Below, one piece after another: positions 21,419 through 31,618 of a DNA stretch of 64,000 bases. The notes beneath the pieces were generated by a model that had not been told where the DNA came from, searched no databases, and was given only the letters and a program-made list of their open reading frames with translations. Made by a program: the position numbers and the translations under genes. Within the stretch, counting starts at the first letter, position 1. Every line of letters begins with the position of its first letter. Origin of the DNA: an uncultured Clostridia bacterium (GTDB lineage Bacteria; Bacillota; Clostridia; Oscillospirales; Oscillospiraceae); assembly GCA_945948535.1 (NCBI GenBank), contig CAMFBN010000006.1:1-64000 (forward strand), in the 5' to 3' direction.

Positions 21419-22810
21419 ATGGAAACAATCGTAACACAAATCGTGGCAGCAGTCAATGACGTACTTTGGAACAAGTGCCTTGTGCTACTGTTCCTGCTTT
21501 TGGGCAGCGGCGTATTCTTTTCGATCCGTACCCGCTTTGTCCAGGTTCGAAAACTCGGCGAGGGTATGCGCCGGGTCTTCGGCAATATCAAGCTGGTAGG
21601 TGAGGGAGCAGGCAAGGAGGGTATGAGCTCCTTCCAGGCGCTGGCGACCGCGATTGCTGCCCAGGTTGGTACAGGTAACATTGCCGGCTGTGCAACCGCG
21701 CTGGCCTCCGGCGGCCCCGGCGCAATTTTCTGGATGTGGGTGTCCGCGTTCTTCGGAATGTCCACCATCTACGGTGAGGCCGTCCTGGCACAGAAGTACA
21801 AGCAGACCAACGAAGCGGGCGAAGTCACCGGCGGCCCGATTTATTACATCAAGGCCGCGTTTAAGGGGAAACTCGGTTCCTTCATGGCTGCGTTCTTTGC
21901 CATTGCCATTACGCTGGCGCTGGGCTTCATGGGCAATATGGTGCAGTCAAACTCCATCGGCGATGCCTTCCACACCGCCTTTGGCATTCCCAAGGTGGTC
22001 ATCGGTGTAATCATCGCCTGTGTGTGCGCCTTTATTTTCCTCGGTGGTGTCAAGCGGATTGCGGCAGTCACGGAAAAACTGGTGCCCATTATGGCCTGCT
22101 TCTATATTCTTGGCTCTCTGGTTGCCATTTTCATGAACGCCGGGAATATCCTGCCAGCGTTGAAAGCGATTTTTGTGGGTGCGTTCAATCCCCAGGCGGT
22201 TCTGGGCGGTGCGCTGGGCGTTACGGTGAAGGAAGCCATGCGTTTTGGCGTTGCCCGGGGCCTGTTCTCCAACGAGGCAGGTATGGGCTCCACCCCTCAT
22301 GCTCATGCGCTGGCCAAGGTGGCAAAGCCTCAGGATCAGGGTGTCGTGGCTATGATCGGCGTGTTCATCGATACCTTTATCGTTCTGACCATGACCGCGC
22401 TGGTCATTCTGACCTCCGGCGTTCTGGGCACTGTGGGCGCTGACGGTGAGCTGCTCAGCGGCACCGCGCTGGCGCAGGCGGCTTTCAACCATTCTTTTGG
22501 CGGCTTCGGCAACGCCTTTGTGGCAATCTGCCTGCTGTTCTTTGCGTTCTCCACCATTATCGGCTGGTATTTCTTCGGAGAATCCAATGTGAAGGCCCTG
22601 TTCAAGGGGAAGAAGGCAGCCCGGGTGGCTTACGGTGTCATCGCGCTGGTCTTCATCGCCATCGGTTCTTTCCAGAAGGTTTCTCTGGTGTGGGATATGT
22701 CCGATATGTTCAACGGCCTGATGGTCATTCCCAACCTGCTGGCGGTACTGGCCCTCAGCGGCGTGGTCGCCAAGTTTGCGAAGGATGACAATAACCTGAC
22801 CGGAGAATAA
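21419..22810 (+). CDS. Alanine/glycine:cation symporter (AGCS family)
   Basis: GTGNIAGCATALASGGPGAIFWMWVSAFFGMST; glycine riboswitch upstream. Confidence 0.94.
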   Translation: METIVTQIVAAVNDVLWNKCLVLLFLLLGSGVFFSIRTRFVQVRKLGEGMRRVFGNIKLVGEGAGKEGMSSFQALATAIAAQVGTGNIAGCATALASGGPGAIFWMWVSAFFGMSTIYGEAVLAQKYKQTNEAGEVTGGPIYYIKAAFKGKLGSFMAAFFAIAITLALGFMGNMVQSNSIGDAFHTAFGIPKVVIGVIIACVCAFIFLGGVKRIAAVTEKLVPIMACFYILGSLVAIFMNAGNILPALKAIFVGAFNPQAVLGGALGVTVKEAMRFGVARGLFSNEAGMGSTPHAHALAKVAKPQDQGVVAMIGVFIDTFIVLTMTALVILTSGVLGTVGADGELLSGTALAQAAFNHSFGGFGNAFVAICLLFFAFSTIIGWYFFGESNVKALFKGKKAARVAYGVIALVFIAIGSFQKVSLVWDMSDMFNGLMVIPNLLAVLALSGVVAKFAKDDNNLTGE

Positions 22811-22814
22811 AATA

Positions 22815-22845
22815 GCTGCGCCGGGAAACTTTCCCGGCGCAATTT
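22815..22845. terminator. Bidirectional terminator
   Basis: tgcgccgggaaactttcccggcgcaattt. Confidence 0.75.
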
Positions 22846-22847
22846 CT

Positions 22848-23675
22848 CTATTGGAAGGGATTGAAATAGCGTCCGCCGTTTAAATAAGTCAGCGTCAGCG
22901 ACAGGAGCATCAGAACGGCGCAGCTCAGCATACAGGCAAGATCCAATTTTGAAAAGGGCCTGCCGGAGTACCATGTGCGTTTCTTTTCCTTGCCAAAGCC
23001 CCGCAGCTCCATGGCATTGGAAATGGTTTCAATTCGTTCCATGGAGGAAAGAATCAGGGGAATCAGAATGGCGCTGGCAGCTTTCAGACGGTGAATCAGA
23101 TTGGCCTTTTTACTCATTTCCGTTCCCCGGGCCTGCTGGGCAAGGGAAATGTCCCGATATTCCCGCTGAATGTCCGGGATATACCGCAGCGCCAGCGCCA
23201 CAGCGTAGCTGATGCGGTAGCTGATGCCAATGCGGTTCAGGGAGGCGGCAAACTCGGACGGATTCGTCGTGCACACAAACAGCAGAACGATGGGGATGGT
23301 GCAGGCGTTTTTCAGAATCACATTGAGGTGGTAGAACAGCTGTTCCGCCGTCACGCTGTAGGGGCCAGCAATGTGGAACAGAACCGTTTTCGTACCGTAG
23401 ATATTGGTTCCGTGCATGGGGCTGAACAGGAAAATCAGGATGTTGTTCATCACAATATAGACGCACATGATCCCCAGCGTGACCGAAATGTCCTTCAGCT
23501 TCAGCCTTGCGATGCGGAACAGGAGTACAGCGGCGACGGTCATAGCCACCAGCAGCGGTGTGTAGAAGCTGGTCATGGCAGCCAGTGTCCACAGGATCAG
23601 ACACACCAGCTTGCAGGCGCCTGTGAGCCGGTGGATGGGGGAGGGACGGTCGATATAATTAAAGAGGTTGGTCAT
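22848..23675 (-). CDS. ecfT: Energy-coupling factor transporter transmembrane protein EcfT
   Basis: LAQQARGTE...RLKAASAILIPLILSSMERIETISNAMELRGFG. Confidence 0.9.
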   Translation of the reverse strand: MTNLFNYIDRPSPIHRLTGACKLVCLILWTLAAMTSFYTPLLVAMTVAAVLLFRIARLKLKDISVTLGIMCVYIVMNNILIFLFSPMHGTNIYGTKTVLFHIAGPYSVTAEQLFYHLNVILKNACTIPIVLLFVCTTNPSEFAASLNRIGISYRISYAVALALRYIPDIQREYRDISLAQQARGTEMSKKANLIHRLKAASAILIPLILSSMERIETISNAMELRGFGKEKKRTWYSGRPFSKLDLACMLSCAVLMLLSLTLTYLNGGRYFNPFQ

Positions 23676-25432
23676 TTGCGCACCTCCCGGTCTCTGGCAA
23701 TAAAGCGGCGGGTGAACTCTTCGGAATTGTCAATGCCGCACAGGGCGGAAAGGTGGTACAGCGAGGTTTCCTTCAGGTGGGCTTCCGCTACAATCTGGGG
23801 ATCGTTCAGCACCTCTGCCGCGGACTTGTCGGCGATGACCTTGCCCGCATGGAATACCACCGCTCTGGGGGTGTATTCCAGCATCAGGTGCATATCGTGG
23901 GTAATCAGGACAACCGTGATGCCCTGACGGTTCAGCTCCCGCAGAAAATCCATAATTTCCGTGTAATGCTTCAGATCCTGACCGGCGGTGGGCTCGTCCA
24001 GTAGAATCATCTCCGGCTTCAGAACCAGAATGGAAGCAATCGTCACGCGCTTCTTCTGACCATAGCTCAGGGCGGAAACGGGCCAGTTTCGGAAGGGGTA
24101 CAGTCCGCAGATTTTCAGTGTTTCCTCCACCCGGGGGCGGATTTCCTCCTCCGGCACCTGCCGGTTCCGAAGGCCCAGCGCCACTTCGTCATAAATCTGT
24201 GTCTTGGAAATCATCTGATTGGGATTCTGCATCACATAGCCAATGTGGTCAGCCCGCTCCTTGATGGACAAGGTGTTCAGGTCGATGCCGTTCAGTTCCA
24301 AAATACCGCTCTGGGCTTTCTCAAAACCGCAGACTACCTTGGAGAAGGTGGACTTTCCGGCGCCGTTGGTGCCGACAATGCTGAGCATCTCCCCCTTGTG
24401 TACCGTCACACTGACACCCCGCAGGGCATGGTGTCCGCCGTCGTAGGTAAAATCGAGATTTTCTGCCCGGAGCAGTACCGGCGCGGCGGCATTGACTTCG
24501 GCATTGGGATGCTGCTCGTACCAGCAGCGAACCTGTTCCTTCTGCGCATCGCTGAGAGTCAGCTCCGGGAGGTAGGAGGGGCGCATAGCTTTTGTCAATG
24601 CAACACCCGCGTATTTCAGTGCTGTGACATACAGCGGCTCCCGAATGCCGCAGGCGGGAAGCAAATCGGTGCACAGCAGAGAGTCCGGATCCCCATCATA
24701 GCGAATACGCCCATCCTCCATCAGGATGACGCGGTCCACCGGTCGATAGAGTACATCCTCTACCCGGTGCTCGATAATAATGACGGCGCAGCCGGTCCGC
24801 TTCTGAATCTCGTCGATCAGAACAATGGCCTGTTTCCCGGTAGCGGGGTCCAGATTGGCGAGCGGTTCATCAAACAGCAGAACGTCAACATTTCCGACCA
24901 TAACGCCGCCCAGGCCGACCCGCTGCTTTTGCCCGCCGGATATTTCGTGGGGCGCATGGTTCAGAACCTGCTTAACATCCACCAGTTCCGCAATACGCGC
25001 TACTGTGTCGTGCATAGGGCCGACCGGAACGCAATCGTTCTCCAGCGCAAAGGCAATATCCTCCGCCACCGTCAGGCCGATAAACTGCCCATCGGAATCC
25101 TGCAAAACGGTTCCAACCGTTTGCGACAGTTCAAACAGGCCCATATTCTGGGCATTTTTACCGCCGATGGTCAGGCTGCCGGTGGACTTTCCGGGATAGG
25201 AATTGGGTACAAGGCCGTTGATGCAGTGGGCAAGGGTGGACTTGCCGCAGCCGGAGGGCCCGGCAATCAGCACCTTTTCGCCCTTGTGAATGTCCAGATT
25301 GATGTGGTACAGGGTCGGCTCCGCCTGAGCGGTATACTGGAAACCGAAGTCCTGAAAACGGATAATGGGTTCATTCTCCAATGAGGATTCCTCCTGACGA
25401 ACAAAGGCAGGCGGTTGCGCCTGCCTTTGCAA
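23672..25432 (-). CDS. Fused ECF transporter ATPase (two ABC domains); true start probably about 25381
   Basis: Two Walker A motifs (AGPSGCGKSTLAHCINGL; VGTNGAGKSTFSKVVCGF) and two signature motifs in one ORF. Confidence 0.92.
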   Translation of the reverse strand: MQRQAQPPAFVRQEESSLENEPIIRFQDFGFQYTAQAEPTLYHINLDIHKGEKVLIAGPSGCGKSTLAHCINGLVPNSYPGKSTGSLTIGGKNAQNMGLFELSQTVGTVLQDSDGQFIGLTVAEDIAFALENDCVPVGPMHDTVARIAELVDVKQVLNHAPHEISGGQKQRVGLGGVMVGNVDVLLFDEPLANLDPATGKQAIVLIDEIQKRTGCAVIIIEHRVEDVLYRPVDRVILMEDGRIRYDGDPDSLLCTDLLPACGIREPLYVTALKYAGVALTKAMRPSYLPELTLSDAQKEQVRCWYEQHPNAEVNAAAPVLLRAENLDFTYDGGHHALRGVSVTVHKGEMLSIVGTNGAGKSTFSKVVCGFEKAQSGILELNGIDLNTLSIKERADHIGYVMQNPNQMISKTQIYDEVALGLRNRQVPEEEIRPRVEETLKICGLYPFRNWPVSALSYGQKKRVTIASILVLKPEMILLDEPTAGQDLKHYTEIMDFLRELNRQGITVVLITHDMHLMLEYTPRAVVFHAGKVIADKSAAEVLNDPQIVAEAHLKETSLYHLSALCGIDNSEEFTRRFIARDREVRK

Positions 25433-25441
25433 TGCTGAAAA

Positions 25442-25990
25442 TTATTCCTTAGTCAGACTGCCGGCCTTAGTCTTGGTTGCGGCGTAGGCGATGCACAGCA
25501 GGCTTCCGACGATGGCGGTGGTAACAGCGTTGGCAACGGCGGCCATCAGACCCTGGGCGATCAGCTTGTCCCAGGGCTCGCCCATCATGTACACATCCAG
25601 CACAGGGGCGACAGCCAGCCAGCAGATCAGGTGGCAAACCAGCTGGGAGATATTGAACTTAATCAGGCCCTTCTTACCCAGCTCGCCTTCCTCCATCTTC
25701 AGGGTCTTGGCGGCAATGCCCATCAGCAGACCGAACACGCCGGAAGCGATGACCCAGCTCCACCACACACCCCAGCCGTAGCTGAAGTCAATCAGCGTGT
25801 GTCCGATGAGACCGACGAGAGCGCCAGCAACGGGGCCGTAGACCACGGCCAGGAATGCCAGCAGACCGTACTGCACAGAGATGCTGGTATTGGGCACGGG
25901 GCTGGGGATGGCGACAAAGCGGCCCAGAACGAAGAACAGGGCGGCGCCGATGCCAATGGCAACGATGGTTTTCACAGAGAATTTCTTCAT
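25442..25990 (-). CDS. ECF transporter S component (UPF0397-like)
   Basis: IGIGAALFFVLGRFVAIPSPVPNTSISVQYGLLAFLAVVYGPVAGALVGLIGHTLIDFSYG. Confidence 0.88.
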   Translation of the reverse strand: MKKFSVKTIVAIGIGAALFFVLGRFVAIPSPVPNTSISVQYGLLAFLAVVYGPVAGALVGLIGHTLIDFSYGWGVWWSWVIASGVFGLLMGIAAKTLKMEEGELGKKGLIKFNISQLVCHLICWLAVAPVLDVYMMGEPWDKLIAQGLMAAVANAVTTAIVGSLLCIAYAATKTKAGSLTKE

Positions 25991-26046
25991 GTTTTCTACC
26001 TCCATAGTAATTTCTATTCAGGCATAAATGCCAAAACAGCTTTCTC

Positions 26047-26892
26047 TCAGAAGCCCTTAAACGGCTCAATACGGATGCGCCAGGAGTTGCCTGTGCCGAT
26101 GTTGTAGGCCCGGGCAAAGCTGCCCTGATTGATGGCAACAGCAACGCAGTCCAGGCTGTTGACATAGGCCAGCGCCTCGCCCACGTACACATCCGCAAAG
26201 CTCTTGGCAAACTGGATAATGTTGCGGTAGACGCAGCGGGTGTCATTCTCAATGGTAATGCTCACCCGATCACCGTATTGAATGCCGGTTTGCAGGAACA
26301 GCGTCCGGGGGATGTTGGTCCACAGGCTGCCGAACCGCACGTCCAGCACATCAATGGTGCCGCACACGGCATGGCCTTCCATCCTCGGTTCGATTATGGG
26401 AAGCCGCACCAGTGAGTCTGTGTCCCGCAGAGGGCCGACCTCGGCAAAATCAATGATGCCGCTGGCAAGCCGCGCGCCGGTATAAGCGTAGACATCCCGT
26501 CCGTGGAAGGTGTAGCTTTCACCGGAGCGGGGGAGACGGTTCACATTTTCATCGATTTCCCGGACTTCCTCAATGCCGTCAAACCGGATCACATGGGTCA
26601 GCGTACCGTTGTCGGGTGTAACGACATAGTGCCCACTGGCGGTCTTGACCACAACGCTCTTTCGGTCAGAGCCGACACCGGGATCCACCACAGATACAAA
26701 TACGGTGCCCTGGGGCCAGTAACGAATCGTCTGGATCAGGCGATAGCTGGCTTCCCAAATATTGTAAGGGGTAATGTCGTGGGTCAGGTCGTGAATATTC
26801 AGTTGGGGGTGAACGGAATACGCAACGCCGTACATGGCGCTGACCGCGCCGTCCACAAGGCCGAAGTCCGTTTGAAATACCAGATGATTCAT
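26047..26892 (-). CDS. SAM hydroxide adenosyltransferase/hydrolase (DUF62 family)
   Basis: MNHLVFQTDFGLVDGAVSAMYGVAYSVHPQLNIHDLTHDI...VDPGVGSDRKSVVVKT. Confidence 0.9.
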   Translation of the reverse strand: MNHLVFQTDFGLVDGAVSAMYGVAYSVHPQLNIHDLTHDITPYNIWEASYRLIQTIRYWPQGTVFVSVVDPGVGSDRKSVVVKTASGHYVVTPDNGTLTHVIRFDGIEEVREIDENVNRLPRSGESYTFHGRDVYAYTGARLASGIIDFAEVGPLRDTDSLVRLPIIEPRMEGHAVCGTIDVLDVRFGSLWTNIPRTLFLQTGIQYGDRVSITIENDTRCVYRNIIQFAKSFADVYVGEALAYVNSLDCVAVAINQGSFARAYNIGTGNSWRIRIEPFKGF

Positions 26893-27028
26893 GTCTGTGT
26901 TACCTCCGGGGAATTCTATAGTTCATTATACAGGCTGCGGCGAGATTGTCAATGGAAAACATTTTTTCGTATGCTGTCGTTGCAATGAGCGGATACCTAT
27001 GCTATAATATGGAATAGGGAGTGATTTT

Positions 27029-27559
27029 ATGAAGAAAAAAGTAGATGCTTTTGACTACGCCAAAGTGATCTGCAAAGCGCTGCGTAAGGGCGTACTGCTG
27101 ACGACCCGCGCTGGCGACCGCGTGAATACCATGACCATCGGTTGGGGCAAGATCGGCGTGGAATGGGGGAAGCCCATTTTTATTGCCTATGTGCGCGACA
27201 GCCGCTATACAAAGCAGCTTTTGGAGGAATCCGGGGAATTTACGGTCAATGTTCCGATGAACGAGGAAAACCGGGAGATACTGGGCTACTGCGGCAGCAA
27301 GTCAGGCCGCGACACCGACAAAATCCGTGACAGGAAGCTGGAAACTGTGGATTCCGATGTGGTGGCAGCCCCGGGAATTGTACAGTTTCCCCTGACCTTG
27401 GAGTGTAAGGTGATCTACCAGCAGAAGCAGGAGCTTGCGCAAATGCCCCGGGAGGTAATCGGAAGATTCTATCCTCCGGTGGGAGCGGAAGCGGCGCCTG
27501 ATATGCACACCGCGTTCTACGGTGAAATCGTGAATGCGTATCTTATCGAGAAGGACTGA
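27029..27559 (+). CDS. Flavin reductase family protein
   Basis: TRAGDRVNTMTIGWGKIGVEWGKPIFIAYVRDSRYT...EFTVNVP. Confidence 0.88.
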   Translation: MKKKVDAFDYAKVICKALRKGVLLTTRAGDRVNTMTIGWGKIGVEWGKPIFIAYVRDSRYTKQLLEESGEFTVNVPMNEENREILGYCGSKSGRDTDKIRDRKLETVDSDVVAAPGIVQFPLTLECKVIYQQKQELAQMPREVIGRFYPPVGAEAAPDMHTAFYGEIVNAYLIEKD

Positions 27560-27562
27560 CAG

Positions 27563-27602
27563 TATGTAAGCCGCTGCGTGGCGCAGCGGCTTACTTTTTT
27601 TC
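27563..27602 (+). terminator. Terminator
   Basis: gtaagccgctgcgtggcgcagcggcttactttttttc. Confidence 0.8.
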
Positions 27603-27850
27603 ATGGAGGAATTCTGGGTTCCCTGACGTGTGATTTTCTATTCGACTGGATGATTCTTAAAAGTTCTGTCAAAATTACCAGTACCGGGCGGTAAAAACCG
27701 GCGGCAATCAGCAAAGCGCAAGAATTGTCGAATTTTGCAAAATTCTTGTAGCAGTTCTGTCAAGAGTGTGTTACAATAGGAACGTTGGTTTCTATCGCAT
27801 TGCATTTCACTATGAATACTGTAGCGTTGAGATGGAGGAGAGATATTACC

Positions 27851-28996
27851 ATGTCGAACAACAATATCACGCCGTCAGATTTTTTTAATCCGGATACGCA
27901 GGTTGCGCATCTTGGATTGATTGCTTGTCCGGGTGCAGAGGAACTGACCAACCTGATCGATGGTCACCTTCGCACATGGGCAAGGGAAGCTGGCATTGAG
28001 AAGGACACGTTTGTCATTGACTGTGACTGCCCCCGCTTTCAAAGCGGCGACGCAAAGGGCCTCGTCAAGGAGTCTGTCCGGGGAGACGATATTTTCTTCG
28101 TCGTAGACCCCGGCAACTACAGCCTGACCTATAATCTGTTCGGTCAGGAAAACCATATGTCTCCGGACGACCACTTTGCGAACCTGAAGCGGCTGATTCA
28201 GGCAGTGGCAGGCAGAGCCCACCGTATGACGGTTATCATGCCCAGTCTGTACGGCGGCCGGCAGCACCGGCGTGTTGCCCGTGAAAGCCTGGACTGCGCG
28301 GTTGCTTTGCAGGAGCTGCAGAGCATGGGCGTTCAGAACATCATTACCTTCGATGCCCACGATCCGCGGCTGATGAACGCGGTTCCGCTGATGAGCTTCG
28401 ATAATGTGATGCCAACCTATCAGGTGCTGAAAACACTCCTGCGTAAGATGCCCGAGCTGAGCTTCGACAAGGATGACTTTATTGTCATCAGCCCTGATGA
28501 AGGCGCCATCAACCGGAATATGTATTTTTCCAGTGTTCTGGGCTGCAATCTTGGTATGTTCTACAAGCGCCGGGACTATACCCGGGTGGTGAATGGCCGT
28601 AACCCGATCGTTGCGCATGAGTATCTCGGTGAGAGCGTGGAAGGGAAGACCGTTTTCATTGCCGATGATATTATCGCCTCCGGTGAAAGTATGCTGGAGG
28701 TTGCCGGAGAGCTGAAAAAGCGCGGGGCGAAGAACATTATCGCCAACGCTACCTTCCCGCTGTTTACCAGTGGTGTCGCCAAGTTTGATGAGGCGGTCCG
28801 GGAGGGTACGCTGACTGCCGTTCTCGGTACCAACCTGACCTACCGCAAGCCGGAGCTTTTGAGCAGAGAATGGTACTTTGACGTGGACTGCTCCAAGTAC
28901 TGCGCATACTTTGTTGTTGCCATCAACCATGAGATGAGTGTCTCCTCCATTTGCGACCCCATCAAGAAGATTGAAGCGCTGCTGAAGAATCGCTGA
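27851..28996 (+). CDS. prs: Ribose-phosphate pyrophosphokinase
   Basis: GRQHRRVARESLDCAVALQELQSMGVQNIITFDAHDP...VFIADDIIASGESMLEVAGELKKRGAKNI. Confidence 0.88.
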   Translation: MSNNNITPSDFFNPDTQVAHLGLIACPGAEELTNLIDGHLRTWAREAGIEKDTFVIDCDCPRFQSGDAKGLVKESVRGDDIFFVVDPGNYSLTYNLFGQENHMSPDDHFANLKRLIQAVAGRAHRMTVIMPSLYGGRQHRRVARESLDCAVALQELQSMGVQNIITFDAHDPRLMNAVPLMSFDNVMPTYQVLKTLLRKMPELSFDKDDFIVISPDEGAINRNMYFSSVLGCNLGMFYKRRDYTRVVNGRNPIVAHEYLGESVEGKTVFIADDIIASGESMLEVAGELKKRGAKNIIANATFPLFTSGVAKFDEAVREGTLTAVLGTNLTYRKPELLSREWYFDVDCSKYCAYFVVAINHEMSVSSICDPIKKIEALLKNR

Positions 28997-29007
28997 TATC
29001 CCCGCAA

Positions 29008-29044
29008 AAACACAGCCTCCCGTTCCAAACCGGAACGGGAGGTT
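29008..29044. terminator. Hairpin between prs and the cotJC 3' half
   Basis: cacagcctcccgttccaaaccggaacgggaggttttgtg. Confidence 0.7.
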
Positions 29045-29050
29045 TTGTGC

Positions 29051-29464
29051 TTACATATCCATTGCAGGGTTCATATAGTATACATTTTTCTGATTCAGTT
29101 TCTCCCGCAATAATTGCGCGGCTTCTCCGAACCTTTGGAAATGGACGATTTCCCGTTCACGCAGGAACTTAATCACATCGTTGACATCGGGATCGTCACT
29201 AAGCCTGAGAATATTGTCATAGGTAACCCGCGCTTTCTGCTCTGCCGCGAGGTCCTCCACCAGATCTGCCATGGGGTCTCCCTTGACGGCCATGCTGGCA
29301 GCGTTCCAGGGGCTGCCGGATGCGGCGGTGGGATATACACCCACGGTGTGGTCGACGAAATATGGTGCGAATCCGGCATCTTTGATCTGCCCATCATTGA
29401 GATTTCTTGTCAGCTGATGCACAATCGCGCCAATCATCTCCAGGTGACCCAGTTCCTCTGTACC
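29051..29464 (-). pseudogene. cotJC: Spore coat Mn-catalase CotJC, C-terminal half (split gene)
   Basis: Minus-strand GTEELGHLEMIGAIVHQLTRNLNDGQIKDAGFAPYFVDHTVGVYPTAASGSPWNA...EDLAAEQKARVTYDNILRLSDDPDVNDVIKFLREREIVHFQRFGEA; no N-terminal domain or start upstream. Confidence 0.93.
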
Positions 29465-29487
29465 CGGAGAAGCATCGGAAATGTTCC
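29460..29487 (+). other. Left attachment junction (core plus arm)
   Basis: GTACC-cgga-GAAGCATCGGAAATGTTCC. Confidence 0.85.
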
Positions 29488-29519
29488 AAAAAACAGTGGA
29501 CAGGCAATGTCTGTCAGTT

Positions 29520-31430
29520 TTAGCAGCACTCCATAAGGTAGGACTGTCCGGCTTTTACGGTCAGTTCGATGCTGGAGCCGTCCACCGGGCGGTACTCCAA
29601 GGGCGTTCCGAAGATATCCGTGTGTTCCTTAGGCGTGGTTGCGCCTACCGCGCCAAGAGGCAGACGGATTTTCACATCCTGCTGTTCCGTTGAGATTACG
29701 CCGACGAGCACATCATCCTCCCAGAACCGGGCGATGGCTACCACATTGCCTTCGGCGTACAGGAATTTCATACCGCCCAGCCGCAGCGCTTTGTGATCTG
29801 CCTTCAGGTGGGTCATGGTGTGAATCAGGCGGTAAGCGTCACAGGAGGGAATGTCCCGGCTCCAAGGCATGGGATAGCGGCAACCCTCGTTGGTGCCCAG
29901 CGTTCCGTCAATTTCCGCTTCGTCTCCGTAGTAGACAGAAGCCGCGCCGGTGAGCAGGAACTGGAAAATCACCGCCCCCCGGTAGCTTTCCTGAGAAATT
30001 ATGGGATTGTTGTGCAGGCGGCTGGCATCGTGGCTGTCAAACAGGTTAAACTGGTTCTCCCACATCACGTAGGGCAGCTTCGCCAGATGCTCCAGAACGC
30101 GGTTTTTCACATCCTGCGCCGTCATCCGGTAGGGCACGCTGCGAAGAACGGCGTTTCTCGCCATGAACAGATCCGGCTCTCCCAAAAACTGCCGGATGAC
30201 TCTGCCGCAGCCGTAGTAATTCATCGGCGCGTCCCATTCATTTCCCTGCAAATACTGAGCACAGTCGCCCCAGTCCTCCGCCAGAATATAGGCCTGTGGG
30301 TTAACAGCGCGAATGCTTTCACGAATCTCGGGCCAGAGAGTGTGGGCCAGCTGAAGCTCGTCCTTTCTGCCGAAGGTATCCGCCACGTCAAATCGCCAGC
30401 CGTCAATGCTGTAGGGTGGCTTCAGCCATTTTTTCAGAACAGAATCCTCCCCGCGGTAGATCACATCCCGCAGAGCCTCAGAGGTATAGTTGAGGGTGGG
30501 CAGGGTATCGACACCCAGCCATTTGTGATAGGAATTGTCGGGTGCAAAGAAATAGTATTCCCGCTCCGGGCTGTCCGGGTTGTTGTAGGCTCCGACGGAC
30601 TTATCGAAGAAGGCCCCGTCCCGATTAAACCACTTGTGAGCAATGCCGGTGTGGTTGATGGAGATATCCAGAATCAGCTTCATGCTATTCTCATGAAGCG
30701 CCTGGCTCAGCTCCGCCAGCGCCTGATCACCGCCCAGATGGGGGTCCACATGGAAGTAATCCAGGCAATCGTACTTATGTACAGAGGGCGCCACAAAAAT
30801 GGGGTTTAAGTACAGGGCAGTCACGCCCAGCTCTTTCAGATAGGGAATCTTCTGCCGGATGCCCTGCAGATCGCCGCCGAAGAAATCCATGCAGTAGCCC
30901 TTCTCATAGGGCAGGGGCGTATCTTCCCAGTGCTCCATGTGAATGGCCGGGTGACCATCCTGAGAGTATTCACCGGTGCGAACATCGTTTGAGGAGTCAC
31001 CGTTGCAGAACCGTTCCGGGAATATCTGGTAAAACACCGCGTCCTTGACCCACTCCGGCTGGACATAATCCGCCAGCAGCACGAAATCGTAGGTGTGATC
31101 CGGCACATAGGTGGTGATTTCCTTCTGCGTATAGAAGTAAATCACATTCTCACAGACCAGATAGAATTGGTACTGCATCCGATTTTCCGTCATCTGCAGA
31201 GGGGCTTCGTAGTAGACAAGCCCCTTTTCTTCCTTCCAACGGGTCATCGGGATCAACTGCTCCACACCGTTGGGAATGGTACGCAGAAAAACACAGTTCA
31301 CCGGAGCATCCCGGTAAAAACGCAGCCTGATGGTAACGGTTTCAAACAGCTTTGGGCAAGGGCTGCTGACGAAGGCAGGAGTGCCGTCGCTGTAGACGCT
31401 TTCCAGCCAGAGGTCATTGCAATTTTCCAT
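29520..31430 (-). CDS. Glycoside hydrolase family 13 (neopullulanase/alpha-amylase-like)
   Basis: VFYQIFPERFCNGD...GVTALYLNPIF...DISINHTG...GWRFDVADTFG...LFDSHDASRL. Confidence 0.93.
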   Translation of the reverse strand: MENCNDLWLESVYSDGTPAFVSSPCPKLFETVTIRLRFYRDAPVNCVFLRTIPNGVEQLIPMTRWKEEKGLVYYEAPLQMTENRMQYQFYLVCENVIYFYTQKEITTYVPDHTYDFVLLADYVQPEWVKDAVFYQIFPERFCNGDSSNDVRTGEYSQDGHPAIHMEHWEDTPLPYEKGYCMDFFGGDLQGIRQKIPYLKELGVTALYLNPIFVAPSVHKYDCLDYFHVDPHLGGDQALAELSQALHENSMKLILDISINHTGIAHKWFNRDGAFFDKSVGAYNNPDSPEREYYFFAPDNSYHKWLGVDTLPTLNYTSEALRDVIYRGEDSVLKKWLKPPYSIDGWRFDVADTFGRKDELQLAHTLWPEIRESIRAVNPQAYILAEDWGDCAQYLQGNEWDAPMNYYGCGRVIRQFLGEPDLFMARNAVLRSVPYRMTAQDVKNRVLEHLAKLPYVMWENQFNLFDSHDASRLHNNPIISQESYRGAVIFQFLLTGAASVYYGDEAEIDGTLGTNEGCRYPMPWSRDIPSCDAYRLIHTMTHLKADHKALRLGGMKFLYAEGNVVAIARFWEDDVLVGVISTEQQDVKIRLPLGAVGATTPKEHTDIFGTPLEYRPVDGSSIELTVKAGQSYLMECC

Positions 31431-31618
31431 AGACAATTCTTCCTTTCCTTTGTAGCACCCTGACATTGTATCAAAATGACAGAAAAAGTAAAGGGCATAA
31501 GCAAAGCTGTTTCCGGATTAAGACTTTTTGTTGAGATAGCTTGGTCAAAGCATATCCGAATCAGTTATGGCTTCTTGCGGAACTCATAAGAGAAGGCGAG
31601 AACCGACCCGCTGGTGTA

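Noticed and set aside
24245-25384. 379-aa plus-strand ORF
   Set aside because: Antisense to the ECF ATPase; no recognisable domain.
29051-29437. Independent short Mn-catalase gene starting at 29437
   Set aside because: Homology continues upstream of that ATG through EELGHLE up to the core, and the missing N-terminus is present at 47073-47261; it is half of a split gene.
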